Assembly (NCBI GenBank): GCA_037976565.1
Contig: CP137666.1
Coordinates: forward strand, 6,904,597-6,968,596
Reading direction: 5' to 3'
DNA from: Mesocentrotus franciscanus
Taxonomy: Eukaryota > Echinodermata > Echinoidea > Camarodonta > Strongylocentrotidae
DNA: 64,000 nucleotides
The notes under the pieces are model-generated. The model ran no database searches and was not told the origin of the DNA. It saw only the letters and a list, made by a program, of their open reading frames with translations. Positions 35,701-47,700 of the stretch are shown here, piece by piece (within the stretch, counting starts at the first letter, position 1; every line of letters starts with the position of its first letter). A program made the translations under genes and the position numbers.

Positions 35701-38700
35701 TACATATTTATCTATTTGTGATATATATATATATATCACAAATCAAGGCTACCATGAAAGAGATATAAAATTTTCATAGGTCCAATCAACACCATCCTGC
35801 AGTATTTATACAATTATTGAAATGAACCTCCTATTGCATTCATATTTAATGTACCGATTGAATTATATTATCGACGCGCCATGTGTTTTACGACGTATTT
35901 TACGCAACATAGCATAAACGAATGGAAGGTTTGCAGTTAACGAAACGAGGTAGACGCCATAGATCGAAGGAACTGATATTCTCTTGTTACTCGATTTTGT
36001 TTTAATGAAACACATATCACCAGACGTTACGTTGTTTAAATTCATTTGATTTGAGATAAGGAAAGTGTAATATAATAAATTTACTTTCAGTGTAAAGTAG
36101 CCTACTTATTTTCTCTCTTATTAGGTATTACCTTTCTATCGCTTTTCATAACTTCGCGTTTTTGTATTTGCACAATGAAATCGCTAGCTGTTTTTCCCCC
36201 TTTCTATTTGATCCATTTTTTTTCTTTCAGTTTGGAAGCCGAGTATGCATTCTACTGCGACAAGTACTACTACAGTACCTCTTGTGGAATATATTGTCAG
36301 GCCACGGATAATGATAGCGGCCATTACACATGCGATTCCGACGGTTCCAGAGAGTGTCTCGATGGATATGAAGATCCAGCCTCAGACTGTACAGCTGAAA
36401 TCAATGAATGCATCACAAATAACGTAGTCTGCTTAAACGGCGGTACCTGCGAGGACGTATACCTTGGTTACAGTTGCTCATGCCTTGCCTTCTTCAGCGG
36501 GGATTTCTGTGAAGTTGCGTCCGAATGCCTCAGCTCTCCTTGTCAAAATGGCGGCACTTGTACGGAGTTGGCCACCAGTGGATACAATTGTACCTGCTTG
36601 TCTGGTTTCATCGGGACCAATTGCGAAATAGAGATCAACGAGTGCGAGAGCTCCCCATGTGTGAACGGGGCTACGTGTGTTGACCTAATTGATGAATTTA
36701 GGTGTGACTGTGTGAGTGGGTGGGAGGGGGACACGTGCAGCGACGGAATCGACGAATGTGCCAATGACCCTTGTCTGAATGGTGCTACCTGTCAGGATCT
36801 GTTTGATTCTTACCAGTGTGATTGCCTTGGTGGTTATGAAGGAACGAATTGTGAGACAGAAATCAATGAATGTGATAGCAGTCCTTGTCAGAATGGAGCC
36901 ACATGTATTGACCTGATCAACGAATATCAGTGCAACTGCTTTGCTGGATACTTTGGTGTTGACTGCGAAACTGAGACGGACGAATGCGCAAGCACGCCAT
37001 GCAAAAATGGGGGTACCTGTACTGATGTAATTGATGGTTACACGTGCACATGCGCAGGAGGATATGAAGGAGTCAACTGTGAGAGTGAGATTCTAGAATG
37101 TGACAGTAACCCCTGCACTAATGGTGCAACATGCCAAGACCTTGTGAACAGCTACCTTTGTGTGTGTCCTGGCGGGTTTGATGGCGTCAACTGCGATGCA
37201 AACATAGATGAATGCGCCTCCATGCCATGCCTGAACGGCGCCACTTGTGAGGATAGCGTGGATGAATTCACATGCATCTGTGCTACTGGTTTTGAAGGAG
37301 ATCTCTGTGAGGAAAACATTGATGAATGTATCGCAAATGAATGTGAGAATGGAGCTACCTGCGTGGATGTCATTGCTGGCTACTATTGCGAATGCATTTC
37401 GGGATACGACGGCATCTTCTGTGAAATCGACATTGATGAGTGTTCAAACAATACTTGCGAGAACGGGGCTGTGTGCGTGGATCGGGTTGCTGGGTATGAA
37501 TGTGACTGCCTCGAGGGTTTTGACGGACTTTTCTGTGAGGTTGACATACATGAATGTGCAAGCATGCCGTGTCAGAACAATGCTACATGTAATGACCAGG
37601 TTGCCGGGTATAACTGCAGTTGTCTTCCAGGTTTTGATGGCAATTTCTGCCAGAACGAAATTGATGAATGCGCAAGTAACCCGTGTTCTGTCAACTCACA
37701 GTGCAAAGATATGGTAGATGGATACAAGTGTGAGTGTAATCTTGGATATGAGGGCGTTACCTGCGAAATAGATATCAATGAGTGTGCCACTGTAGAATGT
37801 CAAAATGGAGCAACATGTGTAGATCTGGTCGCTGAGTTTATGTGCACATGTGTCTTGGGCTATGAAGGCACTTTCTGCGAGACTGAAACCGACGAGTGCG
37901 AGAGTATGCCCTGTCAGAATGGCGCTACATGTCAGGACGAACTTGACGGATATTTATGTTCTTGTGCATCTGGTTTCGAAGGGGTTGACTGTGAGGTTGA
38001 CATCGATGAATGCTCAAGTAACCCTTGCGTGCAGAATGCCACATGTGCTGATAGGGTTGACGGCTATACCTGTAGCTGTGTTTCTGGTTATGGTGGTGAC
38101 AACTGCGAATATGAAATCAATGAGTGTGACAGTAACCCATGTCAAAATGGGGCGAACTGCACTGACTATTTGGATGGATATGATTGCTCATGTCCGATGG
38201 GATTTGAAGGAGATAACTGTGAAGTGGATATCGACTTCTGTGTTAATAACCTGTGTGAAAATGGTGCCCTTTGTGTTGATGGACTCCTCGATTACACGTG
38301 TGACTGTGTCCCAGGTTTTGAAGGCCAGTACTGTGAGGTTAACATAAACGAATGTGCAAGTGATCCGTGTCAGTATGGCTCCCCTTGCATTGATCAAGTC
38401 AACGGCTACTTCTGCAACTGCACTGAAGGTTACGAAGGAGGCGATTGTGAGTTGGAAATAGATGAATGCTTGAGCTCTCCTTGTCAGAACGGTGCCGACT
38501 GTGTCGATCAGTTGGCAGGGTATACCTGTTGCTGTCAACCTGGTTATGAAGGAGAGAACTGTGAGATTGAAACAGACGAATGTGTGAGTGGACCTTGTCT
38601 GAATGGAGGATCCTGCAGAGACAGTCTGGACGGTTACACTTGTGATTGCCCGCATGGATTCATCGGTCGACAATGTCAGTTCGAGATCAACGAGTGTATC

Positions 38701-41700
38701 GTGAACATGTGTGAGAACGGAGCTACCTGTGTTGATGAATCAGGTGGCTATTCATGCCTTTGTGTTCCAGGTTTCTATGGTGATAGGTGTGAGAATGAAA
38801 CCAATGAATGCGCTAGTGACCCCTGCCGCAATGGAGCTACATGTGATAACGTCATCGATGCATACAGATGCCAGTGTAGTCCTGGATACGAGGGTATCAA
38901 CTGCGAAATGGAGACAAACGAGTGCGATAGTGATCCATGTCGCAATGGGGGACAATGTGAAGATTTACTTGGAGACTATATGTGTATCTGTCCATCTGGA
39001 TACGAAGGGAAAGATTGTGAGCTTGAAATTAACGAATGTGATAGCAATCCGTGTCAGAACGGAGGAGAATGTGTAGACCAGTTCGATAGCTATACTTGTT
39101 GCTGTCTATCACCATACGATGGACCTAACTGCGAGTATGAGAAAAATGAGTGTACAAGTAATCCGTGCCAAAATGGTGCAAGCTGCATCGATGGATTTGA
39201 CGAGTATCGTTGCGCATGCGCACAAGGTTTTGTCGGTAGAGATTGCGAGTATGAAATCAATGAATGCATGATGAATATGTGTGACAATGGGGCCACCTGT
39301 ATTGACGAAGTTGGCATGTTTACATGTGTATGTGCTCCTGGGTATGAAGGGATGAGATGTGAAAACGAGACCAATGAGTGTCTTAGTAACCCATGCCAGA
39401 ATGGAGCTCTCTGTAAAGATATGCTGGACAGCTATTCATGTCAGTGTCTGCCCGGTTTCCAGGGTCCAATTTGTGAGATAAATTTTGACGAATGTGCCAG
39501 CCATCCGTGTGAGAATGGTGGCCGCTGTATAGACATGGACAACGGTTATAAATGCAATTGTTCTGCTGGTTTTGAAGGGCCAAACTGCAGAATAAACATA
39601 GATGAATGCCAGAGCTCTCCATGTGAAAATGGCGGGATTTGTATCGACGGAGTTGCTGAGTTTTCTTGCATGTGTCAAGGTGGTTTTGAAGGACTAAGGT
39701 GCGAAGTGGACATTAACGAATGCAATAGTCACCCGTGCAGAAATGGTGCGACTTGTGTTGATCGTGTTAATGAGTACCGATGCCAATGTGCGCCTGGATA
39801 TACAGGGCCTGAGTGTGGTCGGGAGATAGATGAATGCAGCAGTGTGCCATGCCAAAATGGAGGTGTGTGCACCGACTTGCTTAATGACTACACATGCGAA
39901 TGCATGCCTGGTTTTATGGGTAGAAGTTGTGAGGTAAACATAAACGAATGCAACAGTTCACCTTGTCAAAATGGTGCGACGTGCATTGACCAAGCCAATG
40001 GGTACCACTGCGTTTGTCCAGTTGGTTTTATGGGTGTCTTGTGCGAAATTGAACGAGATGAATGTGCAAGTGCTCCTTGTGGACACGAAGGCATTTGCAC
40101 GGACCTTGTCAATGATTATTTTTGTGAATGTTTTCCTGGATTCCAAGGTCGCAATTGTGAACAGGAGATCAATGAATGCAGGAGTGAGCCATGCTTAAAT
40201 AGAGGAACCTGTATTGATAAGGTCAATGGATACGAGTGTGTCTGCCCCATGGGATTTTTCGGGTTGAATTGTGAGACAGATGTCGACGAGTGCTTCAGCC
40301 AACCATGTCAGAATAATGCTACTTGTGTTGATGTAGCAGGTGGTTATATGTGTCAGTGTGTATCAGGCTTTGATGGGCCAAACTGCGAATTCGAAAGGAA
40401 CGAATGTGCATCACATCCTTGCCAGCATGGAGGAATGTGTCAGGATAAATTTAACGACTATGAATGTGAGTGTATGCCCGGTTTCTCAGGCGGGGATTGT
40501 GAAGTTAATATAGATGACTGTGCTAGTCAACCATGTCAAAATGGGACCATGTGCGAGGACCGCATTGAAGAGTATAACTGCATCTGTCGACCTGGGTTCT
40601 TCGGCAGAGAATGCCAGTTTGAATGGAACGAATGTATTAGTATGCCATGTCAAAACGGTGCAACATGCAGGGATCTTGAGAATAGTTACAGTTGTGACTG
40701 TCCTGCTGGTTACTATGGTCGTGACTGCGAGTTCGATCACGATGATTGCGCCAGTGATCCTTGCCAGAATGGTGCACACTGTGTTGACCAAGTTGATGGT
40801 TATCATTGCCTCTGCGTACCTGGATATATCGGTCATGACTGTGAGCGAGAAATCAATGAATGTGAAAGCCAACCTTGTTTGAATGGCGCCACCTGCACAG
40901 ACCGACTCGCTTACTACGAGTGCACTTGTGTTCCCGGTTTCTTTGGCGAGAACTGTGAGACAAACCGAAATGAGTGCACGAGCCATCCGTGCCAAAATGG
41001 GGGTAGGTGCATGGATGGCATTGATGGTTATCGCTGTAACTGCACATCCGGTTTCTTTGGAATGAACTGTGAAATTGAAAAGAATGAATGCATGAGCATG
41101 CCGTGTGTTAACGGAGCTACATGTGAAGACCGTGTTGATGGTTATCGCTGTCTTTGCAGTCCAGGTTTTGAAGGAAGGGACTGCGAAATTAATCCCAATG
41201 AATGCAGTAGTAATCCTTGCGCTAACGGAGCAACCTGCGTTGATCAGATTGCTGATTTCATATGTATCTGTCCTCTTGGTTTTGATGGTAAAAAATGTCG
41301 TAACAACATCAATGAATGCCAAAGTAGACCGTGCCTAAATGGTGGTGTTTGTTTGGATCAGCTAGCAGATTATCATTGTGATTGTACTCCTGGTTTCAGA
41401 GGCAAGAACTGTGGGGAAAACATCAATGAATGTGCAAGTGGCCCTTGTCGAAATGGGGCAACTTGTCAGGATCAGGTCAATAGATACATGTGCCATTGTT
41501 CACCTGGGTTCTACGGAATGTTGTGTGAATTCGAAACGGATGAATGTGCAAGTCACCCATGTCAAAATGGCGCAAGATGTGAGGACAAGATTAATGATTT
41601 TATTTGTCATTGCCCACCAGGTTATGTCGGTAAAACGTGTGAAAATGAGCGTGACGAATGCATGAGCATGCCTTGCTTGAATGGTGCTACCTGTGTTGAT

Positions 41701-44700
41701 CGTTTCAATGCTTTTATGTGTGTCTGTCCGAATGGTTTCATGGGACCTCACTGTGAGCAGGACATCAATGAATGTGCATGTCATCCATGTTTGAACAATG
41801 GAACTTGCATGGATGGTCGTGGTGGATACAGGTGTAACTGCAGACCTGGTTATATGGGGATGAATTGTGAAATCGAGGAGAACGAGTGTTCTAGTAATCC
41901 TTGTGTTCATGGAGCTACATGTGTGGATCGTGTGGGCAGGTATGAGTGCCTCTGTCCCATTGGGTTTGTCGGACTGAACTGTGAAGTCAATATTGACGAA
42001 TGCGCAAGTTATCCGTGTACAAATGGCGGTACTTGTGTCGATGAAGCAGCCAACTTTAGGTGCCTATGTCCACCAGGGTTTGTTGGTAGGATGTGCGAGG
42101 TAAACTTTGATGAATGTACGAGCCACCCATGCCAAAATGGTGGCATCTGTCATGATGCAATAAATGACTATGTGTGTAATTGCCCAGATGGATTTACAGG
42201 GACAAGCTGTGAAGTCAATGTAGATGAATGCCAAATCATGCCATGTATGAACGGAGCAACCTGTCGTGACATGGCTGGTGGTTTCTCCTGTCACTGTGCT
42301 CAAGGCTTCTATGGATTGTTCTGTGAACTGGAAATGAACGAATGTGAAAGTCACCCATGTCTGAATGAAGCCGTATGCATAGATGAAGTCGGTGGTTACA
42401 CTTGTCAGTGTGCGCCTGGTTTTATGGGGATTTACTGTGAAATTAACACAGATGAATGCCATAGCCGTCCTTGTATAAATGGAGCCACTTGCAGGGATTT
42501 GGTGGCTGATTATGACTGCGTTTGCAGCAATGGATTCGAAGGGCGCAACTGCGAAATAGACATCAACGAATGTAATAGCAGTCCTTGTTTGAATGGTGGT
42601 ACCTGTTCAGACTCAATCGGCCAGTATATGTGTCACTGCAGACCAGGGTTTGTGGGACATAATTGTGAGATCAATGTTGACGAGTGCATGAGCATGCCGT
42701 GCCGACATGGTTCAACATGCCAGGATAGAATCGATGGTTATGACTGCCATTGTTCACCTGGCTTTGAAGGACGCAATTGTGAAATCAACCGAGATGAGTG
42801 TGGTTCACATCCTTGTCAAAACGGCGGTTCTTGTCATGACCAGGTAAATGGTTACGTTTGTCACTGTCATCCCGGCTTCATTGGGAGGGATTGTGAAGTT
42901 GAAGTTGATGAATGCGAAAGCAACCCTTGTCAAAATGGCGCAAGTTGCACAGATATTCCTGGACGATATGAATGTCGCTGTGCCCCTGGATTTTACGGAA
43001 CAGACTGTGCATTCAATATCAACGATTGTAGTACAGACTCATGCAAAAATGGAGCCACTTGTGTAGATGAAGTTGATGGGTACAATTGTAATTGTGCTCC
43101 TGGTTTTGAAGGGAGGGACTGCGAAATCAACAGAGATGAATGCATCAACAACATGTGTAGGAATGGGGCACTTTGCATCGATGGCATCGACGATTACATT
43201 TGCAGATGCCAACCTGGTTTTGGTGGAAGATATTGCGAGGTCAACATAGATGAGTGTTCTAGTAATCCGTGTCTCAATGGAGCAACTTGCTTTGACGGAA
43301 TCGATGACTACCGTTGTGAATGTAAGCCAGGATTTACAGGACGTCATTGCGAGGTTAACCAAGATGACTGCCGAGGACAGCCATGTTTGAACGGGGCCAC
43401 ATGCTATGATGGAGAGAACGATTATACATGCATGTGTATGCCTGGCTTTACAGGTAGAAACTGTGAAATAAACATGAATGAATGCCAAAGTCATCCATGC
43501 TTAAACGGCGCAACATGCCTTGATGGCGAATATGGTTTTAGGTGTATATGCACCCCGGGATTCACCGGAAGACGCTGCGAAATGAGGATCAACGCCTGCC
43601 AGAGCCACCCTTGTCACCATGGTGCCACTTGCCAGCCGACGGAGCATGGTTTCGTTTGTGTATGTCCAATGGGTTATCAAGGAGATAGATGTGACCTAGA
43701 CGTAAATGAATGTATGCAGAGTCGCCCTGTGTGCCCAGAAAACAAGGTCTGCCGAAACATCCCCGGTTCCTTCGAATGTATCTGTCAACAAGGATTCGTT
43801 GGAGAACACTGTGATATCCCTGTAGATCCATGTGTGTCTTCACCTTGCCGGGCTGGAACCTGTGTAAACTACGAAGCCGGTCGATACACGTAAGGAAATT
43901 TTCTAGTACCAACTTTAATAATCTTTGTAGTGAATAAGAATAAAAGCTATCTTTGTCTTTCATATCATGCGAAACATCTTATTGAAACATGATACTATCA
44001 GAAAACAAATGCATTACGGTTTTGATCAGGAGAAATATGATAAGACTTCATTATCTTTATAATGTTTCGTTCAAACTTCATGAGTAATTGCTGTACTGCT
44101 CAAAGTCGACATCAGACAACCAACTTTTGTTCATTATAAAGATGGAAATTTGTAGCTTTCAACAGAAACACAGATTATTTTGATAACAGGTCATATCTTC
44201 AAATAGAAGATACATAAATTGTTCACTTCTAGAAATCACATCTTATATCTTTCGTTAGAAGTCACATCTTTGCCTTCGAATATCTCTATTTAGATGCATG
44301 TGTCCTCCGGGTTTGGGAGGTGTGAACTGTGAAGTGCCATTAGATCCATGCCATCCAGATCCCTGCAAGAACGGTGGTGAATGCATCCCTTCTGCACCTG
44401 ATGACATGCGATGCAGGTGTCCTGTTGGCTTCTTTGGACCTCTCTGTGAAGTTGGTATGTTCAGACGTAGCTTATTTTGAAGAGATGTGTGGCTTTTTAT
44501 GTTTATATTGTATCTTTAATCGATTTGTTGGCGTTTAACGTTTTGGCGGATGATTTTACCCTTTTTTCTTCATTTTAATTGTCAAGTATAGATACAATAT
44601 CTCAAGTATGAATCTTGAATGATAATGAAATGATCGTAAATCTTGACAGGAAAGAACAATATGACATTTAGCTTATTTCTCTTGGCACCCGATGATTAAA

Positions 44701-47700
44701 AGACAAAGCTGTTACAAAATTTACACGTAAAAGCTTAACAACCATAATAACCAAGAGATACAATAATCTTTCTTTTAAACAGCTGTAATCATCAGGTGTA
44801 CCGGTAGTTCTATGACCGTCTTCATTCCAACCACCGTTCCTGGAGTCAACTCACCCCAGTCTCTCAGCTTCACGGACCCAGCCTGTCGTGCCAACCCACT
44901 TGGAGACAACATGGCTCGCCTGTCAACATTCTATGATCAGTGCGGCACCCAAGTTGAGGTGAGTGCCTAGCAGAAGTATACCTGAAACTGTTACAATATA
45001 CCTCATCATGCATATCTTTATATTGGGGGCGGGGGTGGTAGATGTAACGACGATTTAAAGATTAATCAGTATTCGGGCAATCGCCATCTACTATTTTGGC
45101 TGCGAGATCATCTCACTGCAGTTGAGATGAAATGATCTTGTTGCAATGGCTGAAACATGACGGATGTATTATGAAAAGAATGAAACCACAGTCTCAATCT
45201 CATAATCATTAAAGTCATGAACAGTATTAATGCATTGATGAAGAGGGAAGCAATAAACCAATATCACTTTGTTATGAATTGGAAACTGGAAATTTGATAT
45301 TCGGTCTAGAGACAACGGCCATCCCACCCCCATCTCCTTCACGGCGAAATTTGCTCGTGCCCTAAATGCTGCTGAGAATAAATTTAGTGTCAAGGATAAT
45401 CGATATATTATAAAAATGATAAATTCTGTCAAGTCCTTTGATCTTGATTTTATATACAGACTACCATGATGGCTTTGAAATTCCACAACGTCGTCTATTT
45501 CCCGAGCAGTGACCACGATCACGAAACCATCTTCCAAGACAACCGACAGTCCATTCCTGTGCAATGCGTCCTAACCCGAGACCAACTCACCAAGGCACAG
45601 GTGGACAGTCTCATCGCAGGAGACAACACCAAAGAGCTAACAGGACTGGGTAACTTCTCGCTAGAGATCAAGCAGTATCGCGACCAGGACTTCAAGGTGC
45701 CCATCAAGAGCGGGGAAGGTGCCATACTGGAAGTCGAAGTGGGAGAGGAGCTGTTCTTTGATGTGAGCTTGGTTACTGTAGACGGGTTCAATCTCTTACT
45801 GGAGTCTTGTTGGATGTCGCCATCCGCAAAGGCAACCGCAGTGATGAGACACGTTATTATATCTGACGGGTATGTTGTCTGAATTAGCTTCTTCCTAATT
45901 GATTCTAGATCCTACTTTGACTCATATGATATATCTATTTCATTTTTTTATTTTGTATTTATGGCACCACAATACAATATTCACATCATGATACATGTAT
46001 ATAGCTGCTTTGCGTAATTATGACAACAGCAATATCAATCTTTAAATACTTTAGATGACACCTCAAATTCTTGTAAATTATGTGACCATGCAATATGTCA
46101 TTATTTAAGATCATGAACTTTTGTTTAAGATTAAATCTATTCAAATATCGGCTTACGTGAACAATATGTTGTTATGAAAGTTGCTTTCATAAGCAACAAA
46201 ACTTTTTTTAGAAACCAAATGATAACATGTATTTTAAAGAATGTTTCCATTTCTGTTTGTGTACACCTTATTTCTGTATCATGATTCACGTATTCATTTC
46301 ATATTTGTGTTGGTATGTTTGCGCAGATGCCCGGTGGACGATTCTGTGCAATTTCTGCGCTCTTCTGATCTTAAAGAAAGGAAGTTTTCTGTCAAAGTTG
46401 ATGATTTCTTGAACAATCTACCACAGGTAAATATCTATAATAATATTGATTTCACTGATTTCACAAAACTGTATGCTGATGTAGTTTTTTGAATATTTTC
46501 TCGTACAAGTGTTGAGCGACAAAATGATCTACTCGGATATTCCTACATTAATTAGGAAAGATTTTGTACTGAGTTTCTTCGTTGACGATAAGGAATGGTT
46601 TTATTTTATTTTATTTTTCCTTATAGAATCGCCAAGGAATTGAATGGTACACCATAACTGTGACAAGTCTCCATGTACATCTGTTTAAAATCAGAAATAC
46701 ATTTGTTACATTAAACATCGTCAGTCAATTATAAATGTTGAACCTAAGTTTTGAAAATTGCGCATAGTATAGTTTAAAGCCATTTGCCATTTTCTACAAA
46801 AATTAAGATGACACGTCGACAATGATGGCACGGGTTCTCACGATTGACTTTCATTATAAATCATTTCTTTGATTTACTAGGTTTTCATGCATTGTCAAGC
46901 ACATGTCTGCAACGCTTTGGACACCGACTCCCGCTGTTCACTCGGTTGCCTGTCGCGAGGCGGTCGAGTCCGTCGTAACGTCAGCCCCTCCTCGGTATCC
47001 TTGACCGCGTCACTTTCTCATGGACCGGTAAAGACCAGACTCCGTCGGGATACTGACCTCCACGTAGCCGATGCTGCTCAGACACAAAGAGTCGGTAAGT
47101 TTGATGACGTTTTCCATAGTAATTTGTTTCCATTGATGGCGTTCAAACATTCATGTCGCCTCTAAACATGCTGGAAATGTTTGAGGTTCTGCGATAGAAT
47201 TTTTTTTTTTAATCAAGATGTCGTAAATATAGCGGACCTCTTTAAATTTTACTGATGACATGTCAGTATTATTGTTCCATGCTAAGCCTTGTCAGTCGTT
47301 GGCGTAACGGTGTCTGCACTGTTACAATAGGCTCTGTACCACTGATCGCTCCTGACAAGACACAGCCAGAAACTGACTGGTCTAGGCTCTTCTCAAAGTT
47401 TTTTAGGAAAAGTGGTAAAGTGTCAAATTAGAGTCAAATTAGAGTCTGTGCTTGCAGACTATTATTTGACTGGCAATATTGTCATTGACAAATCTCCTGA
47501 CAAATCATGATGTTATCATTTAGTTATTATAGTATTAAAACATTAATTTGATTTCATTTTTGTTTTGGTTTCATTTTTCTCATTTGTAGCCTATATGTTA
47601 TTTCAAATCTGACAATAGTAAAATGATAGAGAAACATAATCAATGTACCATTCGATCTTTAGACATAGATACTGAGCGTGGTTTTCCTCCCCTCTTAATT

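Noticed and set aside
36175..36230. ATG-initiated N-terminal extension of the giant EGF open frame
   Set aside because: It covers a polypyrimidine tract ending TTTCTTTCAG, a splice acceptor, and exon 4 joins in phase right after it with a DSL domain continuing from the MNNL module.
36543..43494. Many long open frames antisense or in the other plus frames across the EGF exon, including one of 278 codons at 40486-41322 (-)
   Set aside because: They arise from the periodic 114-base repeat, lack family motifs and simply mirror the EGF coding strand.
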